This document shows, in pieces, positions 25,377-32,963 of a stretch of 64,000 nt of DNA. Under the pieces are notes generated by a model. It saw only the letters and a list, made by a program, of their open reading frames with translations, did no database searches and was not told the origin of the DNA. A program made the translations under genes and the position numbers. Source of the stretch: Azospirillum sp. TSH58 (GTDB taxonomy: Bacteria; Pseudomonadota; Alphaproteobacteria; Azospirillales; Azospirillaceae); contig NZ_CP022363.1 in the NCBI RefSeq assembly GCF_003119115.1, forward strand, positions 248,001 through 312,000. The letters are read 5' to 3'. Each line of letters begins with the position of its first letter. Position 1 is the first letter of the stretch.

Positions 25377-25407
25377 CCCCCGGTGCCGCAAGCACCGGGG
25401 GTTTTTT
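25377..25407 (+). terminator. Rho-independent terminator/attenuator after xoxF
   Basis: A perfect 10-base-pair stem, CCCCCGGTGC with GCACCGGGGG, flanks a CGCAA loop and is followed by six T. It lies 13 bases past the xoxF stop and 52 bases before the cytochrome gene. Partial read-through would make xoxF message more abundant than the downstream genes. Confidence 0.85.
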
Positions 25408-25458
25408 GACTTCCGGCATTCACTGAGCCCGGGCATCCGGGCAAGGATCTCGACATCC

Positions 25459-25896
25459 ATGAAACGCAGACTTGGCTTGCTGACCGGTGTGCTCACGGCG
25501 GGCACCGTCGCCTGTTTCGCCGCCCTGGCGCAGGACGCGCCGACGACCCCCGAGGGGACACCGACCTACATCGTCAAGGACGGTCAGGTGGACAAGGGAA
25601 CCTACAACGGTTACCGCCGCTTCCACGCGACCTGCCACACCTGCCACGGCTTCGACGCGTCGGGGTCGTCCTTCGCCCCCAGCCTCGCGGACTCGCTCAA
25701 GCGCCTCAGCTATGACGAGTTCAAGGAGGTCGTCGTCAACGGCCGCCAGAACCAGGGCGCCACTGGCGACAAGGTGATGCCCTCCTTCGGCCTGGACCCC
25801 AACATCATGGATCACCTGGACGACATCTACCGCTACCTGAAAGCGCGGGCGGACGGCGCCCTGCCCGGCGGACGCCCGCAACGCATCGGCGGTTGA
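25459..25896 (+). CDS. xoxG: Cytochrome c, electron acceptor of XoxF
   Basis: 145 residues with a signal peptide (MKRRLGLLTGVLTAGTVACFAALA). A single haem site is CHTCH with C59, C62 and H63; the likely axial Met is in KVMPSFG. The size and the position straight after xoxF match XoxG, the periplasmic cytochrome cL-like partner that takes electrons from the PQQ enzyme and passes them to the respiratory chain. Translation probably starts at ATG 25459. The stop is 20 bases before the next start. Confidence 0.88.
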   Translation: MKRRLGLLTGVLTAGTVACFAALAQDAPTTPEGTPTYIVKDGQVDKGTYNGYRRFHATCHTCHGFDASGSSFAPSLADSLKRLSYDEFKEVVVNGRQNQGATGDKVMPSFGLDPNIMDHLDDIYRYLKARADGALPGGRPQRIGG

Positions 25897-25916
25897 ACCG
25901 GCGGAGGACCCCCTTC

Positions 25917-27230
25917 ATGGCCATTCCCTCCACGTTCGCCGCCGCCGTCGCCATCGCCGCGGCGCTGCTGTCCGTCACCGCGCCGGCCCGCGCCGTCGAG
26001 GTGACGGAGCGCGAGAGCGTGCGCGTCTGCGCCGACGCGAACCTCCTGCCCTATTCCAACGAGCGGATGGAGGGTTTCGAGAACGAGATCGCCCGGCTCA
26101 TCGGCGAGGACCTGAAGAAGCCGGTGACCTATTACTGGTGGCCGCAGAGCATCGGCTTCGTCCGCAACACGCTGCGCGCCCGGCAATGCGACCTCGTGAT
26201 GGGCACGGCGTCCGGCGAAGAGCTGATGCAGAACACCAACCCCTACTACCGGACCGTCTATTCCCTCGTCTACCGCACCAAGTCGGGGATCCGCGCGGAA
26301 AGCGTGGGCGACCCTTCCCTGAAGGACGCCCGCATCGGCGTGGTCGAGAAGACGCCCGCGGTCAACCTGCTGCGCCTCTACGGCATCACCCGGACCGAGC
26401 CCTACCAGCTCAACACCGACACGCGCGCCAACAACCCGGCCCGCGACGCCATCGAGGACGTGGCCGCCGGCAGGACCGACGCCGCGGTGATCTGGGGGCC
26501 GATCGCCGGCTACTTCGCCGCCCAGCAGACGGAGCCGCTGACCGTCGTTCCGCTGGTCAGGGAGCCGGCGGTCGCCCGGCTGCAATTCAACATCTCCATG
26601 GGCATCCGCGCCGACGAGCCGGAGTGGAAGCACTGGCTGAACGACTTCATCAAGCGCCGCCAGGACGACATCGACCGCATCCTGCTGCGCTACCACGTCC
26701 CGCTCATCGGCCCGGACGGCGCGCTGAAGACCGCCGCCGCCATCGAGCCGCCGGGCTACCGGATGGACCAGTACCGCGCCCCGACCCCCGCCGGTCTGTC
26801 CGGCGCCTCCACCGTCACCCTGGCGGAATTGCGGCGGCTGATCGAACACTTTCCCGACACGCGGCTGGTCGACGTGATGCCGGCGCCGCCGCGCCCGGCG
26901 GACCGCCCGGCGCCGGCCGTGTGGGTTCCGCCGCCCCGCCGCAGCCTGCCGGGAGCGGTCTGGCTGCCCAACGTCGGCTACGGCAGCCTGTCGGGCGAGC
27001 AGGAACGCTATTTCCGCGCCGGGCTGGAGACGCTGACCGGCGGGGACCGGGCGTCCCGGCTGGTCTTCTTCTGCGAACCGGACTGCTGGATGTCCTGGAA
27101 CGCCGCAAAGCGCGCCGTGGAGTGGGGATACGGCAACGTCTACTGGTATTCCGACGGCGCCCTGCGCTGGCAGGAGGCGGGATACGGGCTGGAGACGGTC
27201 GAACCCTTCGCCGGCGGCGCGTCCAACTGA
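25917..27230 (+). CDS. xoxJ: XoxJ-like periplasmic binding protein fused to a CxxxCW rhodanese-like domain
   Basis: 437 residues. After a signal peptide (AIPSTFAAAVAIAAALLSVTAPARA), residues about 35-270 match the quinoprotein dehydrogenase-associated MoxJ/XoxJ family: VRVCADANLLPYSNERMEGFENEIA and YYWWPQSIGFVRNTL. XoxJ is thought to assist maturation or activation of XoxF. Residues about 300-430 match the PQQ-dependent-catabolism CXXCW-motif protein: GAVWLPNVGYG, then FFCEPDCWMSWNAAKRAVEWGY. These two families are usually separate genes, so this is a fusion. ATG 25917 has GGAGG upstream; an upstream TTG at 25893 would overlap xoxG. Confidence 0.85.
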   Translation: MAIPSTFAAAVAIAAALLSVTAPARAVEVTERESVRVCADANLLPYSNERMEGFENEIARLIGEDLKKPVTYYWWPQSIGFVRNTLRARQCDLVMGTASGEELMQNTNPYYRTVYSLVYRTKSGIRAESVGDPSLKDARIGVVEKTPAVNLLRLYGITRTEPYQLNTDTRANNPARDAIEDVAAGRTDAAVIWGPIAGYFAAQQTEPLTVVPLVREPAVARLQFNISMGIRADEPEWKHWLNDFIKRRQDDIDRILLRYHVPLIGPDGALKTAAAIEPPGYRMDQYRAPTPAGLSGASTVTLAELRRLIEHFPDTRLVDVMPAPPRPADRPAPAVWVPPPRRSLPGAVWLPNVGYGSLSGEQERYFRAGLETLTGGDRASRLVFFCEPDCWMSWNAAKRAVEWGYGNVYWYSDGALRWQEAGYGLETVEPFAGGASN

Positions 27231-27245
27231 CCGACGCGGCTCGCC

Positions 27246-27875
27246 TCAGTCCAGGCGTGCGGCGATGTCCCGGGCGATGCGGCCGGCCTTCTGTTCGAAC
27301 TGGACCGGCTGTTCGCACAGCGCCGTCTGGTTGCGCCGCCGCTCGTCAAGGATGCGCCGCCGCCACGCGATCTCCTCGCGCAGCGCCGCCGCCTCGGGGG
27401 CATCGGCGGGGAGCGCCTGGAGACGGGTCAGCGCCGCGTCGATGCTGTCGAGCAGGACGCGCTGCTGGTGGGCGTAGCGCTTGATGGCCGAAATAGCTTG
27501 GCCGCGCTCCCGGTTGAGCGCGTCGAAGGCTCCGGCGAACAGGGCGGTGAGGGCGGCGTTGCGGTCCGCCGCCGCCCCGTCGGCCTCCAGTTGATCGGCG
27601 AAGCGGTCGATCGCCGCCTGTTCCTGGCCCGGATCGAGCCGGCGGTCGAGAATCTGCTTCAGCACCGGTTCGGTGCCGGGAATGTCGCGCCAGTCGCCTT
27701 CCTTCCCCTCGATGGGATCACCGGGCCAGATCTGGCCGGACGACAGGGTCGGCACGAGGATCTGGACGCAGGGCCAATCCGGATCGCTCCCGGCCGCCGC
27801 CGCCGGGACGGACGCCGCCGGGACAGACGCCAGGGTGAGCAACGCGGCAGCGAGGACAGCGGAGCGGTGACGCAT
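27246..27875 (-). CDS. Secreted protein of unknown function in the methanol cluster
   Basis: 209 residues. A signal peptide (RHRSAVLAAALLTLASVPAASVPAAAA) is followed by GSDPDWPCVQILVPTLSSGQIWPGDP, then a mostly helical, charged region (EREQ-rich, RQALPADAPEAAALREE) that may be coiled coil, with a second Cys near the C-terminus (TALCEQPVQF). I do not recognise a named domain. Its place between the XoxJ-like gene and a DUF3280-like gene suggests a periplasmic role tied to methanol oxidation. It is on the opposite strand; its start codon overlaps a possible ATG of the divergent gene. Confidence 0.65.
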   Translation of the reverse strand: MRHRSAVLAAALLTLASVPAASVPAAAAGSDPDWPCVQILVPTLSSGQIWPGDPIEGKEGDWRDIPGTEPVLKQILDRRLDPGQEQAAIDRFADQLEADGAAADRNAALTALFAGAFDALNRERGQAISAIKRYAHQQRVLLDSIDAALTRLQALPADAPEAAALREEIAWRRRILDERRRNQTALCEQPVQFEQKAGRIARDIAARLD

Positions 27876-27924
27876 GATGAAAGTCTGCCGGATATCGGGC
27901 GCCCTTGCCCATCCACGCATTCGG

Positions 27925-28440
27925 GTGAGGCCAACGGAATTCGCCGCAACGGCGCTCCTGTTCCTGCTGCTGAGCGGCGTGGCGGCGGCGCAGGCGCCGG
28001 CCAAGGTTCTGGTCTTCGATCTGGAACTGGTGGACACCAGCCGGGAGCCCCCCGATCCGGACCATGCCGGACGGCTGGAGCGGGTGACGGCGCTGCTGCG
28101 CGACGGGCTGAAGGACGGCGGCTACGAGGTGACCGGCGTCCGCGACAGCGCCGTCGCCGCGGAGGTGCCGGCGTCGCTCTATCGGTGCAACGGCTGCGAA
28201 CGCGACCTCGGGCGCCGGGCCGGCGCGGACATCGTGGTGACGGGTTTCATCCATAAGATCAGCACGCTGATCCTCAACATGCAGATTATAATGCGCCGCA
28301 CCGGAGACGACACCGGAGACGGCGGGATCGTCGCCGTCGCGAACGCGGACATCCGCGGCGACAACGAGCGTTCCTGGCGGCGCGGCGTCGACTGGCTGCT
28401 GCGTCACCGCCTGCTGGCCGCACCGCCGTCCGACCGGTGA
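27925..28440 (+). CDS. DUF3280/DUF2380-like secreted protein
   Basis: 171 residues from GTG 27925, which gives a clean signal peptide (RPTEFAATALLFLLLSGVAAAQA). In-frame ATGs at 27874 and 27877 would give 188 residues but overlap the start of the opposite gene. The mature part reads KVLVFDLELVDTS and DHAGRLERVTALLRDGLKDGGYEV, matching periplasmic DUF3280/DUF2380 proteins that recur in methylotrophy clusters. One CNGC pair (LYRCNGCERDLG) could bind metal or form a disulfide. Role unknown; the lipoprotein-like TolB/curli-like fold is only a guess. It precedes the cofactor operon by 63 bases. Confidence 0.7.
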   Translation: MRPTEFAATALLFLLLSGVAAAQAPAKVLVFDLELVDTSREPPDPDHAGRLERVTALLRDGLKDGGYEVTGVRDSAVAAEVPASLYRCNGCERDLGRRAGADIVVTGFIHKISTLILNMQIIMRRTGDDTGDGGIVAVANADIRGDNERSWRRGVDWLLRHRLLAAPPSDR

Positions 28441-28503
28441 CGAACCCTGACGACATCCGAGGCGGGGGAGCCAACCTTCGTCCGACACGGGGAGGAGGAT
28501 CGC

Positions 28504-28938
28504 TTGGCCGATGACGCTTTGCTCTCCTATGTGCCGTACCGCCCGGCGGCGAGCCGCGTCCGGTACTACGACATCACGCTGCGCGACTATGTGGACCAGT
28601 TCCGGATCGGCGTCTGGGACCAGGAGAAGGAGCGCACGCAGCGCGTCCGGATCAACGTCTCTCTGACCCTGCCCTGGCCCGACCGGCCGATGACCGACAG
28701 CCTGGACGACGTGCTGTCCTACGACTTCCTGATCGACGGCATCCGCGCCCTGCGCGACGGCGCCCATGTGAACCTCGTCGAGACGCTGGGCGACCGGATT
28801 CTCGCCCTGTGCTTCTCCAACCCGGAAGTGACCCGCGCGCGGGTGCAGGTGGAGAAGCTGGACGTCGTTCCGGAATCCGCCGGCGTCGGCGTTGTCATCG
28901 AACGCACCCGCCACGAGGGAGCGCAAACGGGATCATGA
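28504..28938 (+). CDS. Dihydroneopterin aldolase-like (FolB fold) protein
   Basis: 144 residues. The T-fold pattern of FolB is clear: ITLRDYVDQFRIGVWDQEKERTQRV, VRINVSLTLPW, LDDVLSYDFLIDGIRAL and LVETLGDRILALCF. FolB cleaves the side chain of dihydroneopterin; in methylotrophs a linked FolB-like enzyme supplies 6-hydroxymethyl-dihydropterin for H4MPT, the role of MptD in archaea. The start is TTG 28504, decided by the strong ribosome site GGGGAGGAGGA at 28489-28499; no in-frame ATG fits. The 3' end overlaps the next gene (ATGA), beginning a tightly coupled operon of five genes. Confidence 0.8.
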   Translation: MADDALLSYVPYRPAASRVRYYDITLRDYVDQFRIGVWDQEKERTQRVRINVSLTLPWPDRPMTDSLDDVLSYDFLIDGIRALRDGAHVNLVETLGDRILALCFSNPEVTRARVQVEKLDVVPESAGVGVVIERTRHEGAQTGS

Positions 28939-29591
28939 GCAGCGCGCCGCTGTGGGTCGTGAAGCTGGGCGGCAGCCTGTGGCGCGCCCCGGAATTGCGA
29001 AGCTGGCTGGAAATCCTGGCCGCGGCGCGGCGCCTGAGGGTCGTGGTCGTCCCCGGCGGCGGCCCCTTCGCCGACGCCGTGCGCGACGCCCAGCCGGCGC
29101 TCGGCTTCGGCGACCGCGCCGCCCACCGCATGGCCCTCCTCGCCATGGAGCAGTACGGAACCGCCCTGGCCGACCTGGAGCCGAGGCTGACCCCGGCCCG
29201 CAGTCTCGCCGACCTGCGCGGCCGGCCGAGCCCGACCGTCTGGATGCCCCTCCCCCTGGCGGACAGCGCCGACGTGGCGGAGAGCTGGGACGTCACATCC
29301 GACAGTCTGGCGGTCTGGCTGGCCGGTGCGCTCGGCGCCACCTGCGCGGTCCTCGTCAAGTCCGCCTCCCTGCCGGACGCCACCGTCCCGGCGACCCGGC
29401 TCGTCGCGGAGGGCGTCGTCGACCCGGCCTTGCCGGGCCGCATGGCGCGCTACGGCGGCGCCGTCTGGTGCGTGTCGCGCGACGATCACCGACGCTTCGC
29501 CAAGGCGCTGGACCAAAGCAACCCGTGCGGCACCCGGCTGACCCTGCCCGCCGACGATCCGAACGCCGACGATCCGAACCCCGATGGCTGA
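28935..29591 (+). CDS. Amino-acid-kinase-fold protein, MfnE-like
   Basis: 218 residues. It opens LWVVKLGGSLW with the catalytic Lys, then RVVVVPGGGPFADAVR, and later VLVKSASLPDATVPA, all hallmarks of the amino acid kinase fold. In methanofuran synthesis MfnE phosphorylates [5-(aminomethyl)furan-3-yl]methyl phosphate. The linked mfnB gene makes this assignment likely for methylofuran synthesis here. The ATG overlaps the FolB-like stop, and the 3' end overlaps the DUF6513 gene by 8 bases. An alternative is another kinase in the same pathway. Confidence 0.78.
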   Translation: MSSAPLWVVKLGGSLWRAPELRSWLEILAAARRLRVVVVPGGGPFADAVRDAQPALGFGDRAAHRMALLAMEQYGTALADLEPRLTPARSLADLRGRPSPTVWMPLPLADSADVAESWDVTSDSLAVWLAGALGATCAVLVKSASLPDATVPATRLVAEGVVDPALPGRMARYGGAVWCVSRDDHRRFAKALDQSNPCGTRLTLPADDPNADDPNPDG

Positions 29592-30951
29592 ACGCCCCAA
29601 GCACGTCCTGTTCCTGACCGGCGCGCTGGCCGAACCGCGCCTGCGCCATGTGCTTGCTTCCCTGGAGCCACTGGAGTTCCGGACCACCGTGGTCAATCTC
29701 GGCATCAAGGTCGCGGCGCTGGCGACGACGGAGATCGTGCTGCGCCGCCTCGCCTCGACCGAGGGGGCCGACCTCGTTCTGCTGCCGGGGCGGTTCCGCG
29801 GCGACCTCGACCGGCTGTCCGCCCATTTCGGCGTGCCCTTCGAGCGCGGTCCCGACGAGGTGGAGGACCTGCCCCAGCATTTCCGGCGGCAGGCCGCTCC
29901 GCTCGATCTCAGCCGCTACCGCACAAAAATCTTCGCCGAGATCGTCGAGGCGCCGCTGCTCGGCCTGCCGGCCATCCTGGAGCGCGCCGCCCGCTTCACG
30001 GCGGACGGGGCCGACGTGATCGACCTCGGCGGACTGCCCGACCATCCCTTTCCCCATCTGGAGGAGGCGGTGACGGCGCTGCGCGAGGCCGGTCACACGG
30101 TCAGCGTCGATTCCCTCGACCCCAAGGAGCTGTTGCGCGGTGCCGGGGCGGGGGCCTCCTACCTGCTGAGCCTGACGGAGGAAACCGCCTGGGTCGCCCA
30201 GGAGACCGACGCGGTGCCCATCGTCATCCCCACCACACCGGGCGATCTGCCGTCTCTTTACCGGGCGCTGGACGCCATCCACGGTACGGGGCGGCGCTGC
30301 ATCGCCGACCCGATCCTGGAGCCGATCCATCACGGCTTCACGGACTCCCTGCTCCGCTACCGCGAGGTGCGGACGCGCCATCCCGACCTGGAAATCCTGA
30401 TGGGCGTCGGCAACGTGACCGAACTGACCGACGCCGACACGCCGGGGATGACCGCCCTGCTGATGGGGATCGTCTCCGAGCTGCGCATCGACCACATCCT
30501 GACGGTCCAGGTCAGCCCCCATTGCCGCCGGACCATCCGAGAGTTCGACGCGGCGCGGCGCCAGTTCCTCGCCGCGTCGGAGGCCCACGCCCTGCCGCGC
30601 AACTTCGGCGACGCCCTGCTCTGCCTGCGCGACCGCAAGCCCTTCACCAGCACGCCCGAGCAGGTGGCCGACCTCGCCGCCCGCATCCGCGACCCGAACT
30701 ACCGGATCGAGGTGACGGAACAGGGACTTCATCTCTACAACCGCGACGGGCACCATGTGGCCGGCGATCCCTTCGCCCTGCTTCCGCACATCGACCCGCG
30801 TACCGATGCAGGGCACGCCTTCTATCTCGGGGCGGAACTGGCGCGCGCGCAAATCGCGTGGCAGCTCGGCAAGCGCTACAGCCAGGACAACGAACTGCGC
30901 TGGGGCGTGGCGGTGGACGCGCCGGACGGCGCCGGAGGGCGCGAGACGTGA
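29584..30951 (+). CDS. DUF6513 dihydropteroate synthase-like protein
   Basis: 455 residues. About residues 1-120 form an N-terminal domain (KHVLFLTGALAEPRLRHVL). About residues 120-330 resemble the TIM barrel of dihydropteroate synthase: AARFTADGADVIDLGGLP, HTVSVDSLDPKELL, and LEILMGVGNVTELT. The family occurs in archaea and in H4MPT-using bacteria, where a DHPS-like enzyme is thought to join the pterin to the arylamine ribofuranosyl product of beta-RFAP synthase (encoded at 42166). The exact reaction is not proven. It overlaps its neighbours at both ends (8 bases and GTGA). Confidence 0.82.
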   Translation: MAERPKHVLFLTGALAEPRLRHVLASLEPLEFRTTVVNLGIKVAALATTEIVLRRLASTEGADLVLLPGRFRGDLDRLSAHFGVPFERGPDEVEDLPQHFRRQAAPLDLSRYRTKIFAEIVEAPLLGLPAILERAARFTADGADVIDLGGLPDHPFPHLEEAVTALREAGHTVSVDSLDPKELLRGAGAGASYLLSLTEETAWVAQETDAVPIVIPTTPGDLPSLYRALDAIHGTGRRCIADPILEPIHHGFTDSLLRYREVRTRHPDLEILMGVGNVTELTDADTPGMTALLMGIVSELRIDHILTVQVSPHCRRTIREFDAARRQFLAASEAHALPRNFGDALLCLRDRKPFTSTPEQVADLAARIRDPNYRIEVTEQGLHLYNRDGHHVAGDPFALLPHIDPRTDAGHAFYLGAELARAQIAWQLGKRYSQDNELRWGVAVDAPDGAGGRET

Positions 30952-31526
30952 CCTTCATCCGCGAAACCATCATCACGAGTTGCGACGCGGCGGGCAACGT
31001 CCATGTCGCTCCCATGGGCGCCACGGTGACGGAGACCGGCTATGTCCTGGCCCCCTTCCGCCCGTCGCGCACGCTCGACAACCTGCTTGCCACGCGCTGC
31101 GCGGTGGTGAATTTCAGCGACGACGTCCGGGTGTTCGCCGGCTGCGTCACCGGACGGCGGCGCGACTGGCCGACCATTCCGGCGGAGCGCATCCGCGGCG
31201 CGGTGCTTGCCGGGGCGCTGGCGCATGAGGAGGTGGAGGTTGCGGCGGTTGAGGATGACGGCGTGCGCCCCCGCCTGGACTGCCGCCCGGTGCATCGCGT
31301 CACCCACCGCCCCTTCCGCGGCTTCAACCGGGCGCAGGCCGCGGTGGTGGAGGGGGCGATCCTGGTCAGCCGCCTGAATCTCCTGCCTCCCGAGAAGATC
31401 GACCGCGAGATCGACTATCTGTCGATCGCCATCGGAAAGACCGCCGGCCCCGTGGAGCTTGAGGCGTGGGGTTGGCTGCTCGACCGCATCGCCGAACACC
31501 GGGCGGGCGGGGACGGCGCGCCATGA
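30948..31526 (+). CDS. DUF447 flavin-reductase-like split-barrel protein
   Basis: 192 residues starting at GTG, overlapping the previous stop (GTGA). RETIITSCDAAGNVHVAPMGATVTETG and TLDNLLATRCAVVNFSDDVRVFAG are typical of DUF447, a split beta-barrel related to FMN-binding flavoproteins. DUF447 is shared by methanogens and H4MPT-linked methylotrophs and tracks with methanofuran/H4MPT genes. A role in cofactor synthesis, perhaps a redox step, is inferred. It is coupled to mfnB by a 4-base overlap. Confidence 0.82.
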   Translation: MTFIRETIITSCDAAGNVHVAPMGATVTETGYVLAPFRPSRTLDNLLATRCAVVNFSDDVRVFAGCVTGRRRDWPTIPAERIRGAVLAGALAHEEVEVAAVEDDGVRPRLDCRPVHRVTHRPFRGFNRAQAAVVEGAILVSRLNLLPPEKIDREIDYLSIAIGKTAGPVELEAWGWLLDRIAEHRAGGDGAP

Positions 31527-32227
31527 CCCGGCTGCTCGCCAGCGTCGCCTCATTGGATGAACTCGCGCTCGCCGCTCAAGGCGGGGCGGACATCCTCGAT
31601 CTGAAGGACCCCAAAGCGGGTGCGCTCGGCGCATGGCCGCTGGAGAGCATCGCCCGCGCCGTGGACACGGCCCGCCGATGGCCCGCCCGTGCGCCGCTGA
31701 GCGCCACCGTGGGCGACCTGCCGATGGACCCCGCCATCGTGACGGGGCGGGTGGCCGCAACCTGGGCCTGCGGCGTCGATTACGTGAAGATCGGCCTGTT
31801 TCCGTCCGGCGATCCGGCGGGCTGCGCGGCCGCGCTGACGCCGGAAGCCCGGCGGGGCGCCCGCATCGTCGCCGTTCTCTTCGCCGATCTCTGGACCGAC
31901 GCCGACCGTCTGCTTCCCGCCCTTGCCCAAGCCGGCTTCGCCGGCGCCATGCTCGACACCGCCGGCAAGGGCAAGGGCAGATTGCCAAGCCACAAGACGA
32001 ACGAGGAATTGTCACGATTCCTGGCGCGGGCGCGCGGTCTCGGCCTGCTCACCGGCCTTGCCGGTTCGCTGAGGCGGGAGGATATCCCGGCTCTGCTGCC
32101 GCTCGCGCCCGATTACCTCGGCTTCCGCACCGCGCTGTGCGCCGGAGCCGACCGGGGCGGCGCGCTGGACCCCACCGCCCTGGCGGCGATCCGCGACGCC
32201 GTCCCGAATCACTCCGTCAGGGAGTGA
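31523..32227 (+). CDS. mfnB: (5-formylfuran-3-yl)methyl phosphate synthase
   Basis: 234 residues, the usual size of MfnB (DUF556). This enzyme condenses two glyceraldehyde-3-phosphate molecules to the furan ring of methanofuran. Conserved stretches include ADILDLKDPKAGALGAW with K28 as a likely Schiff-base Lys, CGVDYVKIGLF, and MLDTAGKGKGRL. It is the last gene of the operon starting at 28504 and ends 12 bases before a convergent gene. Presence of mfnB shows that the cell makes the furan part itself. Confidence 0.9.
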   Translation: MTRLLASVASLDELALAAQGGADILDLKDPKAGALGAWPLESIARAVDTARRWPARAPLSATVGDLPMDPAIVTGRVAATWACGVDYVKIGLFPSGDPAGCAAALTPEARRGARIVAVLFADLWTDADRLLPALAQAGFAGAMLDTAGKGKGRLPSHKTNEELSRFLARARGLGLLTGLAGSLRREDIPALLPLAPDYLGFRTALCAGADRGGALDPTALAAIRDAVPNHSVRE

Positions 32228-32239
32228 CCGTCCGGGCCG

Positions 32240-32644
32240 CTACTGCCCGGACCCCTGCTTCGGCGGTTCGGACGTGGTGTTGCCGCCCTGCGATACCGAC
32301 CCGCCGCCGATGGTGCCCTGCCGCTGTCCGGCCAGGGAATTGTCCGGCAGTGCGCCCGTGCCGCTCGTGGAGCCGCCGGTGGCCCCGGACGCCGAGGGAT
32401 CAGGGGTCGAGGAACCGGACGTGCCGCCCTGACCGCCTCCGCCCTGGGAAACCGAACCGCCGACGGTGCCCTGCCGCTGTCCGGCCAGGGAGTTGTCCGG
32501 CAGTGCGCCGGTCGATGGGCTGGTCTGGGTTCCCGAGCCCTGCGGCATCGCGCCGCCCGTGGATTGGGCCGACGCCGGGAGCGCCGCAAAGACCGCGGCA
32601 AAGGCCAGCGCCGATGCGCCGGCCAGGATGTGCAGATGTTTCAT
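32240..32644 (-). CDS. Small secreted repeat protein
   Basis: 134 residues. A signal peptide (KHLHILAGASALAFAAVFAALPASAQS) precedes a low-complexity, Gly/Ser/Thr/Gln-rich mature region. It contains two copies of a 22-residue block with core TGALPDNSLAGQRQGT followed by GGSVSQGG. I recognise no domain; it may be an extended periplasmic or surface polymer. The start ATG 32644 is favoured because AAGGA sits 7 bases upstream; ATGs at 32650 and 32662 are also in frame. Convergent with mfnB. Confidence 0.65.
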   Translation of the reverse strand: MKHLHILAGASALAFAAVFAALPASAQSTGGAMPQGSGTQTSPSTGALPDNSLAGQRQGTVGGSVSQGGGGQGGTSGSSTPDPSASGATGGSTSGTGALPDNSLAGQRQGTIGGGSVSQGGNTTSEPPKQGSGQ

Positions 32645-32686
32645 GGACATGTCCTTCGGCATGATGTTGGGGGGATAACCGCGCCT

Positions 32687-32869
32687 CTAACCCATGTCCT
32701 TCGTGCTGCGGTTCTCGCGCGACGCTTCGCCCATGCGGCCGATGTCGTCCTTCGCCCGCTCGTCCCGGCCGGCGTCCTGCGGCTGGTCCTTCTTGAAATC
32801 CTGCTCGCTGCCGAGAACGCTCTTCTCGCCGCGCGGCTGGTCCTGATCCTTGTCGGATTTTCCGGTCAT
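32687..32869 (-). CDS. Small hydrophilic hypothetical protein
   Basis: 60 residues, highly charged (DKDQDQPRGEKSVLGSEQDF, RDERAKDDIGRMGEASREN), with no membrane segment or Cys. It looks intrinsically disordered. ATG 32869 has GGAGG 7 bases upstream, which favours it over ATG 32929. It may share a message with the secreted repeat protein just downstream. Function unknown. Confidence 0.5.
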   Translation of the reverse strand: MTGKSDKDQDQPRGEKSVLGSEQDFKKDQPQDAGRDERAKDDIGRMGEASRENRSTKDMG

Positions 32870-32963
32870 GACGTTTCCTCCACCGGAACCCGCCCGGCGG
32901 GATGACCGGACGGTCGTCTCCTCCATCAACCGCAGGTCGCCGGGGGCGGTTCCACCCGTCCCG

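Noticed and set aside
32230..32252. Hairpin GTCCGGGC/GCCCGGAC as a terminator between mfnB and the convergent gene
   Set aside because: The stem is sound but no T-run follows on either strand, and it overlaps a stop codon.
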